DNA of 64,000 bases from Hydrogenobacter sp. T-2 (GTDB taxonomy: Bacteria; Aquificota; Aquificia; Aquificales; Aquificaceae), in contig NZ_CP117180.1 in the NCBI RefSeq assembly GCF_033971325.1, positions 1,122,041-1,186,040 of the forward strand, in the 5' to 3' direction. The notes beneath the pieces were generated by a model. The model did not search any database and was not told the DNA's origin. It saw nothing but the letters and a program-made list of their open reading frames with translations. Of the stretch, positions 24,623 through 33,118 are shown one piece after another (positions within the stretch are counted from its first letter, which is position 1; each line of letters starts with the position of its first letter). A program made the translations under genes and the position numbers.

Positions 24623-25126
24623 TTAAGTTTTATGAGGAATTTCCAAGACTTTAAACAGCACCAACCTTATCTCTCTTATATCTTCAAGAAGCCTATCGTA
24701 TCTCCTATCGCTCTCCTGCTTTAGTTCTCTTATATCTGCCTTTAACTCTTCATACTTTCTGTTTAAGTCAAGTTTAAGCTCTCTTACATCCGCACGCAGG
24801 TCTTCATACTTTCTATTCATTTCCTGCTTTAACTCCTCATAAGCCTTAAAACTTTCTTGTTTGGCAATTACTACTTCGTTTTTGAGTTCTTCGTGTTTGA
24901 TATTTGTTTCTACTCTTATCTGATTTATCTCTTCCTTAAGCTCTTGGTATTTTTGATTCATTTCATTTTTTAGTTCCATATACTTAGATTCCATGTCCTG
25001 TCGTAAGGAGTTTAAGCTATCTCTTATATCATCAAGCCTTTTATCTATGTGCATCATAAGGAAAACTGCCATGCCGATAACAGTTCCTATTACAGATATC
25101 AATCCTAAAAGTTCTGCAAAACCCAT
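24623..25126 (-). CDS. Membrane-anchored coiled-coil protein with an 18-residue repeat
   Basis: The 167 residues comprise an N-terminal transmembrane helix (about 5-26) followed by continuous charged coiled coil. The coil repeats an 18-residue unit: NRKYEDLRADVRELKLDL, NRKYEELKADIRELKQES, then a diverged DRRYDRLLEDIREI copy, with earlier KYxELKxEMNQKYQELKEEI units. No catalytic motif is seen. It faces dcd tail to tail with a 7-base gap. Confidence 0.65.
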   Translation of the reverse strand: MGFAELLGLISVIGTVIGMAVFLMMHIDKRLDDIRDSLNSLRQDMESKYMELKNEMNQKYQELKEEINQIRVETNIKHEELKNEVVIAKQESFKAYEELKQEMNRKYEDLRADVRELKLDLNRKYEELKADIRELKQESDRRYDRLLEDIREIRLVLFKVLEIPHKT

Positions 25127-25135
25127 GGTCTAAAT

Positions 25136-25519
25136 TTAGCCCTCATTATAAAGCAGTTCAATAGGCTTTCTACCAGCAAAACCCTCATCAAGCTCGTGCC
25201 AATACATAAGAGTGTCTTCGTCCTCCTTCCAACATAGCCATATGTAACGGTTTTGGTGAAAAGATAGAAAGTCTACGAGGATTGGGTCTATTCCCTTTAT
25301 AACACCACCCAGAGCTTCTATCTTTTGAAAGAGCCTCCTTATTTCCATGTCAAGGTCTTCTACATGGCTCTTGAGATAGAGCCTCTCTAACTCGTCCTTT
25401 TCCTCTTCCAACCTTGCAAGGCAGGAATAGAGTTCTTCCTTTTTTAGGTTTATATCCTCTACTATGGGCTTTATAACTGTTATTAGGTCTCTTGCTGTGT
25501 CAATATCAAAGACTTTCAT
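25136..25519 (-). CDS. DUF2203 family protein
   Basis: The 127 residues match the DUF2203 pattern: an N-terminal FDIDTARDLITVIKPIV helix, a coiled-coil middle, KGIDPILVDF and the C-terminal YLCW-type ...YIWLCWKEDE...YWHELDEGFAGRKP. Function of the family is unknown. I place the start at ATG 25,519, which has TAAATT exactly 8 bases upstream, rather than at 25,555 inside the radical SAM gene's last codons. Confidence 0.8.
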   Translation of the reverse strand: MKVFDIDTARDLITVIKPIVEDINLKKEELYSCLARLEEEKDELERLYLKSHVEDLDMEIRRLFQKIEALGGVIKGIDPILVDFLSFHQNRYIWLCWKEDEDTLMYWHELDEGFAGRKPIELLYNEG

Positions 25520-25527
25520 GGCTTTTA

Positions 25528-25533
25528 AATTTA
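25528..25533 (-). promoter_or_regulatory. Leaderless-type -10 box of the DUF2203 gene
   Basis: Minus-strand TAAATT followed by 8 bases (TAAAAGCC) and ATG, with no SD. It has the same layout and nearly the same sequence as the frdA start. Confidence 0.4.
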
Positions 25534-26544
25534 ATGCAAAAATACGGTAGAGCAACAGTTTGGTGAAACCACAGGGTTCAACCCAAGGCTTTTCGCATAG
25601 GTAAAAATACCTTCTGCGGGGAAGGTTATACCGTTTACTCCAGCATAAATGGAGTAGAGGTCAAACTTCACCCTTTCTGGTCCAGCAGGTCTTGCACATC
25701 CTATAACTACAGGTTTACTTGGCAGTGCTTTTCTGGCATGAAGTATTACTTTTGCACTCTCTTCTGGCTTTGGAGGAGGCAAGAGTTGAAAGCGAGCTTT
25801 TCCATAGTAGGGCATTACAACCACCATAACAAGGGCAGAGGGTTCAAACTGGGCTATCATGTCTATAGCTCTGTATTCGCCTCTTATTTGTCCATAGTGA
25901 AGTCCTATTATCACGTGCGGAACTATGTTGTGTCCTGCCTCTTTAAGAAGCCTCAAAGATTCCTCATAGTCTTTAACGCTCTTGTGAGGTAGCTTGTATA
26001 CCTCTGCTATGGTCTGGTTATCTCCCATGATATCAAGAAGAACCGCATCCACCCGAGCATCCTTTAAGCCCTCTGCGAGCTCTTTGTCTACCAAACCCAC
26101 ATGACAGCTTACGAACATACCAAGCTCTTCTTTTATCCTCCTCATAGTATTTAAGAAAGGATACAGCTCCACCACACCATCCCTGTTAGAACCTCCAGAT
26201 ATGAGAACTCCATCCACACCCTTGTGCTTTAGCTCATTGGCTACCTTCCAAAGCTCCTCTGGTGTTAAGGCAGGTATCATGTGCCAAAGTATCTTAGAGG
26301 CACAATGGTCGCACATAAGCTCACAGTTTCTGCCAGTTATGGATATATCCACAAACTTAGGACCTGTCTTTATGGAGAAGTCATCCACCTCGTAGTGTTT
26401 AAACCCGGGGCTGTGGAAAAGTATATCCCTTCCGAAGTTTTTGAGCCTTATTTCAAAACCTTCATAAAGCTCTTCAACAAGAGCATGGTCTACTTCTATA
26501 TCTTCAAGAGAGGAGGGGAGGGCTACTCCCCTGAAGTCTATCAT
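25531..26544 (-). CDS. Radical SAM protein, candidate LipS-type lipoyl synthase component of the sHdr system
   Basis: From ATG 26,544, which overlaps the lbpA2 stop, 337 residues form a radical SAM barrel with a CX3CX2C cluster motif (CELMCDHC, about residues 71-78), LISGGSN, and ARPAGPE near the end. Two additional cysteines close the C-terminus (PNCCSTVF). sHdr gene sets in many sulfur oxidisers carry paired radical SAM enzymes, LipS1 and LipS2, that lipoylate LbpA; the position directly after lbpA2 suggests this is one of them. The second partner and a lipoate ligase are not in the window. A biotin-synthase-like role is less likely. Confidence 0.6.
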   Translation of the reverse strand: MIDFRGVALPSSLEDIEVDHALVEELYEGFEIRLKNFGRDILFHSPGFKHYEVDDFSIKTGPKFVDISITGRNCELMCDHCASKILWHMIPALTPEELWKVANELKHKGVDGVLISGGSNRDGVVELYPFLNTMRRIKEELGMFVSCHVGLVDKELAEGLKDARVDAVLLDIMGDNQTIAEVYKLPHKSVKDYEESLRLLKEAGHNIVPHVIIGLHYGQIRGEYRAIDMIAQFEPSALVMVVVMPYYGKARFQLLPPPKPEESAKVILHARKALPSKPVVIGCARPAGPERVKFDLYSIYAGVNGITFPAEGIFTYAKSLGLNPVVSPNCCSTVFLH

Positions 26545-26987
26545 CCGCACTTTATACCCTTCTCGTTTATAACCTTTGTGAGGGCGTCCACTGCCGCTTG
26601 ACCTTTGAGTAGGCTGTTTATCTCTTCTGGATTTGTAGGCTTTATCTTGGCTATCCATCCTGCACCGTAGGGGTCATCGTTTGCAAGGGCTGGGTTGCCT
26701 TTGAGGGCTTCGTTTATTTCCACCACTTCTCCAGTTAGAGGTGTAGGAACTGGACCCACCCATTTACCGCTCTCAATGGTAGCTATGCTCTTGCGTCTTT
26801 CTATGACCTTGCCAGCCTTCTTTGGTGTGTAGGCCACAAGCCTTCCTGCCATTGCTGCAGCCACAGAGGTGAGACCCACGGTGTAAGTGCCGTCGCCATT
26901 GTCTTTTGCCCATGTAAAGGCGTTAGCCTCTGGGTCCACATCATAGAGCAGGTCTTCGGGTATGTTGCACCCATTAACTGTTGCCAT
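26541..26987 (-). CDS. lbpA: Lipoate-binding protein LbpA (GcvH-like), copy 2
   Basis: The 148-residue GcvH-like protein has a lipoyl attachment loop IESGKWVGP with Lys75 as the expected lipoylation site, followed by PLTGEVVEINEAL and the PYGAGWIAKI strand. In sHdr sulfur oxidisers these proteins carry lipoate-bound sulfur, not glycine-cleavage intermediates. No gcvP or gcvT is near. SD GGAGGG precedes the ATG. Confidence 0.85.
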   Translation of the reverse strand: MATVNGCNIPEDLLYDVDPEANAFTWAKDNGDGTYTVGLTSVAAAMAGRLVAYTPKKAGKVIERRKSIATIESGKWVGPVPTPLTGEVVEINEALKGNPALANDDPYGAGWIAKIKPTNPEEINSLLKGQAAVDALTKVINEKGIKCG

Positions 26988-27011
26988 GTCTTACCCTCCT
27001 TTATAGAAATT

Positions 27012-27401
27012 TTAAAAAGTTAGCACCTTATCTGCTTCCATAGCCCTCAGGGCAAACTCACTGGCTGGAAATACTCCATCCAGCTCAGGTATGAGGTCTT
27101 CGGGTTTATAACCCATAGAATCTATAGCTTGCTTGCAGGAGTAAAACTTCACCCCTGCCTGCTTGGCATCCTTCATAAAATCATAAACCGTTTTCAGTTT
27201 TTTACCGTTGGGAGAAAGGCAGTTAGGCTCTGCAGGAAGAAGCCTCTCCGCCACACCCCTTTTTAGTAGCTTTGTCCCGTCCATATTAAAGAAAACTTCC
27301 ACCTCCGCCTCGTTTGCAGACATCAGAGCCGCTATGTAAAAGGGTGAGGCACATCTCCAGGGCGTTCTCGGTCCGCTGGTCATAAGTATAACTACCTTCA
27401 T
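27012..27401 (-). CDS. DsrE-family sulfur-transfer protein
   Basis: The 129-residue protein has the DsrE/F fold: an MKVVILMTSGP start, an internal CKQAIDSMGY segment whose Cys (about 98) is at the usual sulfur-accepting position, and a C-terminal ALRAMEADKVLTF. It probably relays persulfide sulfur between the thioredoxin-like protein, LbpA and the Hdr complex. It overlaps the thioredoxin-like gene by four bases. Confidence 0.75.
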   Translation of the reverse strand: MKVVILMTSGPRTPWRCASPFYIAALMSANEAEVEVFFNMDGTKLLKRGVAERLLPAEPNCLSPNGKKLKTVYDFMKDAKQAGVKFYSCKQAIDSMGYKPEDLIPELDGVFPASEFALRAMEADKVLTF

Positions 27402-27658
27402 GACTCTATTGCCCTTCTGGCTTCTGCTTCATCTGGGACGCCTACGAAGGCGAGCTTTCCATTGATTATAGTGGATGGCACTGCCCTTACTATGAGCTTC
27501 TTTGCCCACATTCTTCCCTCTGGCTGTGCCACATCAAGCACCTCATACTTAAAACCATATTCGGACTGAAGTCTTTTCCAGAGGGCATCCGCGTCAGGAC
27601 ATGTGGCACACCACTGAGAAACAAGCAATATCACATGCTTATCCTTGGCAGCCATCAT
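27398..27658 (-). CDS. Thioredoxin/glutaredoxin-fold protein with CATC motif
   Basis: The 86-residue thioredoxin-fold protein has WCATCPDAD near its N-terminus and the cis-Pro segment VRAVPSTIING. It is likely a dithiol oxidoreductase of the sulfur operon, perhaps reducing LbpA or DsrE persulfides. The start ATG at 27,658 overlaps the lbpA1 stop, with GAGGTG as SD. Confidence 0.78.
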   Translation of the reverse strand: MMAAKDKHVILLVSQWCATCPDADALWKRLQSEYGFKYEVLDVAQPEGRMWAKKLIVRAVPSTIINGKLAFVGVPDEAEARRAIES

Positions 27659-28134
27659 GTGCACCTCATACAGATTATATCCCATTCATCAATGTATTTT
27701 CTCATTTCCTCTATGGCTTCTTTACCATAGAGGAGCTCCTTTATATCTCTTTGCAAGTTTACTGGCTTCATCTTTACTATCCATCCCTCACCGTAAGGGT
27801 CATAGTTTATTATATCAGGCTGTTCAAGGACTTTCTCGTTCCTTTCCACCACCTCACCCTCAACAAGAGCGTTTATTGGTCCTGCCCATTTGCCACTCTC
27901 AAGGGATGCCACAGGTTTACCCTTCTGAATCACCTTGCCCACATTTTTGATACGGGCGTGCAGGAGCCTTCCAGCCCTAACCTGACCCACATCGGTAAGA
28001 CCCATGGTGACTGTGCCATCCTCGTTCACCTTGAGCCATGTCTGGGTTTCTATTTCGTAGTATAAGTCAAGAGGGACAACGCATCCGTTGTATTCCCACT
28101 CGTTCCCGCTTTCCAGCTCCTGCACCACACCCAT
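27655..28134 (-). CDS. lbpA: Lipoate-binding protein LbpA (GcvH-like), copy 1
   Basis: The 159-residue protein has the lipoyl loop SLESGKWAGP with Lys82 as the expected lipoylation site, and the PYGEGWIVKM strand. It differs from copy 2 in an extended C-terminal helix ending CMRCT. It sits next to hdrB2, as lbpA does in sHdr operons. Two divergent LbpA proteins in one operon suggest separate partners. Confidence 0.87.
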   Translation of the reverse strand: MGVVQELESGNEWEYNGCVVPLDLYYEIETQTWLKVNEDGTVTMGLTDVGQVRAGRLLHARIKNVGKVIQKGKPVASLESGKWAGPINALVEGEVVERNEKVLEQPDIINYDPYGEGWIVKMKPVNLQRDIKELLYGKEAIEEMRKYIDEWDIICMRCT

Positions 28135-28145
28135 CTTTCACCCTC

Positions 28146-29105
28146 TTAGGCAAGTCCCAATCTTTTGAGCACTGGCAAGGGGTCTGAAAGGTTATCCTTG
28201 AGCTTTACCTCGTTTGCACTGTAGCCAAAGGCAAGCCCAAGAAGCTGTGTAAAGTATGCAGCTGGCACATCCACATCGGGCACACCCTTCATCATAAGCC
28301 TGTGGCGATACATTTCAAGGGAAGCATGGCATAGAGGACACTCGGTGGCTATTATGTCCGCACCGTTGCGTTTAGCAGTCTGCAATATCATCATCACGAA
28401 CTTTTCAGAGACCATCTCATCAGAGAGCGAGTGAGGACCTCCACAGCATTGGGTATGCATGGGTTCAAACTCCACGCTTGTGGCACCAGCAGCCTCAAGG
28501 AGGGCGTTCATATAGTATGGATGTTCGTCGTCATCCGCAGTTTCTCTTCTTCTTGGTCTTGCATCTTCATCCTGACCGCCTGCGTGTGCATAGGTTCTTG
28601 CATAAAAGTGTGGTCTTGTGTATAGGCATCCGTAGTAATTGGCAACCTTAAGACCTCTCAGAGGCTTCCTTGTCTTTTCCTTGACCTTCTGTGGACCAGC
28701 TTCATGGTAGAACCACTCCAGTATGTGATAGGTTTGAGGTATCTGGTCAAGAGGGTCCACACCACCTTCTCTAAGAAGTGCATTAACCTTATCGTAAACC
28801 GCCTTGTCTGTCTCAAGGAAATACTCAGCCCTCTGAAGGGAGAAGGAACATCCATTACAAGGAGCTACTATCACATTGTGCCCTTGCTTTTTTGCCAAGG
28901 ACATATTTCTGGCATTTAGGAGCATTGTGCCCATAAAGGTAACATTTTTGGACTCCATAGCACCACAGCAATTGTAGTCCTCAAGATAGTCCAATTCAAG
29001 ACCAAGCTCCTTCGCTACTATCCTTGTAGAAACATCATAAGACCTTGCTGCACCCTCAAGGGAACAGCCTGGATAATAGGCAACCCTTTTTCCTATCACA
29101 CCCAT
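28146..29105 (-). CDS. hdrB2: sHdrB2, heterodisulfide-reductase-like subunit B
   Basis: The 319-residue protein has two CCG-type cysteine domains: YYPGCSLEGAARSY with NCCGAMES and APCNGCSF, then YYGCLYTRP with TQCCGGPHSL and TECPLCHASL. These bind noncubane [4Fe-4S] clusters in HdrB. An insertion of Asp/Arg/Glu-rich residues (near 180-195) interrupts the second domain. It follows hdrC2 by 11 bases. Confidence 0.9.
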   Translation of the reverse strand: MGVIGKRVAYYPGCSLEGAARSYDVSTRIVAKELGLELDYLEDYNCCGAMESKNVTFMGTMLLNARNMSLAKKQGHNVIVAPCNGCSFSLQRAEYFLETDKAVYDKVNALLREGGVDPLDQIPQTYHILEWFYHEAGPQKVKEKTRKPLRGLKVANYYGCLYTRPHFYARTYAHAGGQDEDARPRRRETADDDEHPYYMNALLEAAGATSVEFEPMHTQCCGGPHSLSDEMVSEKFVMMILQTAKRNGADIIATECPLCHASLEMYRHRLMMKGVPDVDVPAAYFTQLLGLAFGYSANEVKLKDNLSDPLPVLKRLGLA

Positions 29106-29116
29106 CTTAAACCTCC

Positions 29117-29875
29117 TTAATGTAATGCACCTTCTTCCTGCATAACCTTGCGTAGCACTTGCTTAAACCTGCTCCAGTTCTTTGTCCTTGGATGGAAAAG
29201 CATATGCTTGGCGTTAAGCACCAAAAAGCCTATGTTCATGGACTTGATAGGCTTCATAGTCAGCTGTTTGAGCCACTCGGGGGTTTCACCTATAAAGGGT
29301 ATGGGCTTTTTAAGTATTGGGTCTTTGAAGACCTTGTATCCTTGCTTTTCTATCCATCCAAAGAGAAGCTCTCCATCTTCTATTCTTCCGTATTCAAGCA
29401 CAGACTCAGTAAAGAACTTATCAAATTTCTTGGAAGGATATTCCTCTATAAGTCCCTTCTTTGCCATAGTTCTAAGTATGGCTTTTAGGACCTCTTCCAC
29501 AAGCACGCCCTTTGGGCATCTGTGGGTGCATTTGTGGCAAGAAACGCACCTCCACATTACATCCGCACGCTTTTGAAGCTCATCTATCATACCCAGCCTT
29601 GCCAGGTATATAAAGTGCCTTGGGTTATATCTCTCATCCCAGTAGTTATGCACAGGACAGGACGCGGTGCAGTAAGAGCACTGATAGCACTGGTTTATGG
29701 TCTTGCCATCTGGAGAGTTTATAACCTCTTTGGCAAAGTCAAGGTCATAGTCGTTTATAACCCTAGGCAGGATTATAAGGTTCCAGTCTCCAGAAACGTC
29801 AACACCATCAACAACAAGCCTCTCTTTCCTTAAAATTCTCTCTGGCTCTACAAGGCTACGCTCATGTATTGCCAT
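29117..29875 (-). CDS. hdrC2: sHdrC2, iron-sulfur subunit
   Basis: The 252-residue protein holds two [4Fe-4S] motifs, CYQCSYCTASCP (about 62-73) and CVSCHKCTHRCP (about 110-121), in a helical HdrC fold. It passes electrons between HdrA and HdrB. The gene lies 2 bases after the hyp gene. Confidence 0.9.
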   Translation of the reverse strand: MAIHERSLVEPERILRKERLVVDGVDVSGDWNLIILPRVINDYDLDFAKEVINSPDGKTINQCYQCSYCTASCPVHNYWDERYNPRHFIYLARLGMIDELQKRADVMWRCVSCHKCTHRCPKGVLVEEVLKAILRTMAKKGLIEEYPSKKFDKFFTESVLEYGRIEDGELLFGWIEKQGYKVFKDPILKKPIPFIGETPEWLKQLTMKPIKSMNIGFLVLNAKHMLFHPRTKNWSRFKQVLRKVMQEEGALH

Positions 29876-29877
29876 GT

Positions 29878-30612
29878 TTACACCTCCAAAAGGTCTTCAT
29901 TTCTTATAACACCAAGGAGCCTTCTCGCCATAACGCCAGCTGGCGGGAAAAAGCCCTTGGCACTGTGCATGGTGGACAGGGTCATATAGTCCACATAGGT
30001 GGCGTATATCATAGCAAGGAATATATCCACAAAAAGATACCCCCTTACCTTTATACCGAAATCTATGAGCTTTTCCTGAACCTGCTTGTATATTAGCTCA
30101 AACTCCTCGTAAGTCTCTCCATACATACTCCTCTTTGGAGGCTCTTCCTTTAGAAAAACCACCGCACCGCTTTCGCTCTCTGGGTCCCATATCCAGCTGG
30201 TCCAGAGCACATACTCCTCTGGAAAGGTAAAGTGGAGTATCTCGCTGGCTATATCCCTTGCAAACTTTCTGTCCACACCCCTTATCTCTCTTACAAACTT
30301 TTCTACCCTCTCTTCCCAACTTTGGGCTTTGCCATAGAGAAGGTCGCTTATGGCTCTTTTGAGCTTGTCAACGCCCGTTTCTTGGATTATTTTCTGTCTT
30401 CTTCTTCTTGCAGGGAATATCTTTTCAAGCACAAGGTCAAGGTCTTCCTCTGTCAGAGAGGGTAGCCTTTCCTTGGAAAAGGCTTGTTGAAAAAGGAGGG
30501 ACTTGGCGAGGAGGTCCTTGTAGAACTCTTGCACAAACTCCTCGCCTTCTCCAAGTATCTTTATCAGATAGTCCCTAACCAAAAAGTCGTCAAGAATAAC
30601 TGGCTTTTTCAT
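29878..30612 (-). CDS. sHdr-associated conserved hypothetical protein (Hyp)
   Basis: The 244-residue soluble, largely helical protein has no cofactor motif. Its position between hdrA and hdrC2 is that of the conserved hyp gene in the sHdr order C1-B1-A-hyp-C2-B2, so it is probably part of or needed for the complex. Start ATG overlaps the hdrA stop (ATGA). Confidence 0.8.
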   Translation of the reverse strand: MKKPVILDDFLVRDYLIKILGEGEEFVQEFYKDLLAKSLLFQQAFSKERLPSLTEEDLDLVLEKIFPARRRRQKIIQETGVDKLKRAISDLLYGKAQSWEERVEKFVREIRGVDRKFARDIASEILHFTFPEEYVLWTSWIWDPESESGAVVFLKEEPPKRSMYGETYEEFELIYKQVQEKLIDFGIKVRGYLFVDIFLAMIYATYVDYMTLSTMHSAKGFFPPAGVMARRLLGVIRNEDLLEV

Positions 30613-31667
30613 ACTGTCACCTTTGCACCAAGGAATGCTGCAGCCTCTGCAGCAGCAGCCTCACCTTCTGAAAGGGAGGATTCTATATCTATAGGACCCT
30701 TACAGGCACCCGCTATGAATATACCAGGCTTGTTAGAAATAATGTTAGAGCCAGACTCTTCAGAAGGGACAAGGAATTGGCTATCGGGGTCTTGGGCAAG
30801 ACCAAGTATCTTGGCAACCTTCTTTGTTCCGGGGGATGGCTCCATTCCAAGCACAAGCACCACAAGGTCCATAGGAACTTCTGAAGGTCTTTGGACTATG
30901 GTGTCCTCGTGCTTTACCCTTAGCCTACCGTCCGCAGGGCTATAGGTTATCTCTGCAATCCTACCCCTTACATACCTCACACCATACTGCTCCTGAGGAG
31001 CCCAGTAGAAGGGGTATTCCCAAGTGCCGTAGGTTCTTACATCCATGTAGTAGCAGAATACGTCCACATCTGGGTAATGCTCTCTTATTTCAGAACCCTG
31101 AAGACCAGAAAGAGCACAGCCATACCTACAGCAGTGCACGTTTGTCACACCAAGCTGTCTGTCTCTTGAGCCTACACAGAAGACAAAGGCAACCCTTTTA
31201 GGAAGCTGTCCGTTAGAAGGCCTGTAGAGCTTACCTTCCTGAGAGAACATTCTCTCAAGTTCAAGGTTTGTGATAACATCGGGATAAAGCCCGTAGCCAA
31301 GCTCTCCCTTTCTCCTTGGGTCAAAGTGTTCAAAGCCAGTGGCAACCACGATGGCACCAACTTCATGCTTTTCTCCATTGGAAAGGGTTACCCTATATTC
31401 TCCTGGCTCTCCTTCACAGGCGGTTATCTCCGTGTTAAGAAGCACCTTCACATTGGGATTTTGCTCCACCTCCTTTATGTAAGGACCTATCACCTGGGAG
31501 GGTTTTAGCTTTCTTGGTATTAGCGTGTGGTAGTGGTTTTTGATGGGGTTCCCACCCAGCTGACCGTCCTTCTCCACGAGGATGGTGGATACTCCAAGCC
31601 TTCCTAAGGCTCTTGCTGCTGCAAGCCCTGCTGGACCGCCACCGATCACCAATACGCTCTTAGCCAT
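30609..31667 (-). CDS. hdrA: sHdrA, FAD-containing subunit
   Basis: The 352-residue flavoprotein begins with the Rossmann motif VIGGGPAGLAAARALG, has an ATGFEHFDP loop, a cluster-binding FCVGSRD...HCCRYGC set of cysteines (about 170-195) and a C-terminal FIAGACKGP FAD motif. It is much shorter than methanogen HdrA, as expected for the sulfur-oxidising form. SD AGGAGG precedes the ATG. Confidence 0.92.
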   Translation of the reverse strand: MAKSVLVIGGGPAGLAAARALGRLGVSTILVEKDGQLGGNPIKNHYHTLIPRKLKPSQVIGPYIKEVEQNPNVKVLLNTEITACEGEPGEYRVTLSNGEKHEVGAIVVATGFEHFDPRRKGELGYGLYPDVITNLELERMFSQEGKLYRPSNGQLPKRVAFVFCVGSRDRQLGVTNVHCCRYGCALSGLQGSEIREHYPDVDVFCYYMDVRTYGTWEYPFYWAPQEQYGVRYVRGRIAEITYSPADGRLRVKHEDTIVQRPSEVPMDLVVLVLGMEPSPGTKKVAKILGLAQDPDSQFLVPSEESGSNIISNKPGIFIAGACKGPIDIESSLSEGEAAAAEAAAFLGAKVTV

Positions 31668-31693
31668 GTTAAACCTCCTTTAATTGTTCTTAA

Positions 31694-31708
31694 GGGGGCA
31701 AAGCCCCC
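31694..31708 (-). other. GC-perfect hairpin between hdrB1 and hdrA
   Basis: GGGGGC-AAA-GCCCCC forms a 6-bp all-GC stem with a 3-base loop in the 50-base gap. No T-run follows on the coding strand, so it is a candidate mRNA processing or stabilising element rather than a terminator. Confidence 0.6.
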
Positions 31709-31717
31709 AGAAAGAGC

Positions 31718-33070
31718 TTAGGACTTAAACAGAGGCATGTTTGCAGTTGCGGAAGCCTTTGGTTTACCTGTGGAGGTTCTGCTATAAGGCTCATACAGGT
31801 CGTATTCCTTGAAGAACTCCATAAGCTCGTCGTATTTTCCAGCCTTTTCTAGGTCTGCTATGTATTTGACGGTGTCTTCCCACTCTTTTCTTAGCTCTCT
31901 CCAGTTGGTTATACCCATCTTCTCAAGGAGTGGCTCGTAGTTGGAGCAGTTCCAGTAGAGCTGGACTATCTTGAAGGGATGAGCACCACAGGCAAGTGCT
32001 GCAAACATTACGTCAGACATGACAGCCACGGGATGATACATGCCGTGAGCCTTTCCTATCCACTGGTTCTTTTCAAAGGTGGTGGTGCAACCTGTGTCGT
32101 GAGTTACTATGAGGTCTGCCTTTACCTCTTCTGCGATAACCTTGAGCTTTCTCTGTATAGCAAAAGACCTTGTGAACTCCCTTTCGGTAAGTATGTGCCT
32201 GAAGCCAAAGCCACAGCAGTCATACCAAGTGGAGTAGTCCACCACTTGTGCACCAAGAGCCTTTACCACCGCTGTAGAAGCTGCAGGTCTTTGACCGTTG
32301 TAGACCTCTGGGTCATAGGGGTAGTCATCTGCTATCATCTTGTAGGTGTGGCAGGCGTTGTGTATGGCAACCCTTACATTGGAGACATCTATGCCCTTAG
32401 CCTTACCTTCCTTCTGATAAAGGTCTGCTATCTTGTATCTCATGGCGTGGACCCACTCAGAGTAGTGGACCACCTCTTGGGGAATAACTATCCTTCCATC
32501 CTCTGTGAGCCTTCCGAGCTTTTTGAGTATGGGCTTTACCGCGTCCCTTAGTTCCTTGTTCATTATGAGTTGTTCCCTTGTTTCCTTGTATGAGCCAAAG
32601 GATGTTCCACAGTGAATAAGAGGATAGTAGCCTGTCTTCCATGCTTGGTGCATGTTTCTGAGCCAAACAGCCGCCAAGGCTACTGGGTTGGAGGTGCCAG
32701 AGCCGTGATAGTTCCATGCGGTGCAGGAGGTTTGGTGTGGCTCATTAAGGTAGTCAAGACCAAACTTATTCATAAACCAAAAGACAGAGGCAGGATATCC
32801 GGGTATATTTCCACACTGACCACAGGACTTGTGATGCCAGAGCTTGTTGGTGGGGATGGTCTTTATCCTTCCAGTTCTGGTGAAGACCTCTACAGGCTGG
32901 TGCTCCTCCGTAATCCTGTGTATGAGAATTTCACCCTTGGCTTCGAGCTCCTCCATCATCTCAAAGATGTGGTCGTAGTGGGCACTGTATTCTTTGAGTG
33001 GGAAGGGTGGCTCTTCTGGATATCTCAAAAGGCCTCCGGGGCTGTTATGTCCAAAGCCGTGCTTTGCCAT
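31718..33070 (-). CDS. hdrB1: sHdrB1, heterodisulfide-reductase-like subunit B
   Basis: The 450-residue protein has cysteine clusters CGQCGNIPGYP (near 84-94), HNACHTYKM, YDCCGFGFRH and HDTGCTTTF that correspond to CCG domains. It is longer than hdrB2's product because of extra N- and C-terminal segments. The latter ends in a Ser/Thr/Ala-rich tail. The gene has its own SD (AGGAGG) and is flanked by hairpins on both sides. Confidence 0.88.
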   Translation of the reverse strand: MAKHGFGHNSPGGLLRYPEEPPFPLKEYSAHYDHIFEMMEELEAKGEILIHRITEEHQPVEVFTRTGRIKTIPTNKLWHHKSCGQCGNIPGYPASVFWFMNKFGLDYLNEPHQTSCTAWNYHGSGTSNPVALAAVWLRNMHQAWKTGYYPLIHCGTSFGSYKETREQLIMNKELRDAVKPILKKLGRLTEDGRIVIPQEVVHYSEWVHAMRYKIADLYQKEGKAKGIDVSNVRVAIHNACHTYKMIADDYPYDPEVYNGQRPAASTAVVKALGAQVVDYSTWYDCCGFGFRHILTEREFTRSFAIQRKLKVIAEEVKADLIVTHDTGCTTTFEKNQWIGKAHGMYHPVAVMSDVMFAALACGAHPFKIVQLYWNCSNYEPLLEKMGITNWRELRKEWEDTVKYIADLEKAGKYDELMEFFKEYDLYEPYSRTSTGKPKASATANMPLFKS

Positions 33071-33094
33071 GATTACACCTCCTTAATTTTTTTT

Positions 33095-33108
33095 GGGGTA
33101 TTAACCCC
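33095..33108. other. Hairpin between hdrC1 and hdrB1
   Basis: GGGGT-ATTA-ACCCC with a run of eight A on the coding-strand 3' side (T8 on the plus strand 5' side). The T-rich tract following the stem lies on the plus strand (TTTTGTT), so it does not terminate the hdr mRNA in the usual way. Confidence 0.5.
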
Positions 33109-33118
33109 TTTTGTTAGC

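Noticed and set aside
26545-26658. Upstream 38 residues of the radical SAM protein
   Set aside because: They lie inside the lbpA2 coding region; ATG 26,544 forms an ATGA junction typical of this genome.
33095-33108. Rho-independent terminator after hdrC1
   Set aside because: The T-run lies on the wrong side for the coding strand, and hdrB1 follows directly with its own SD.
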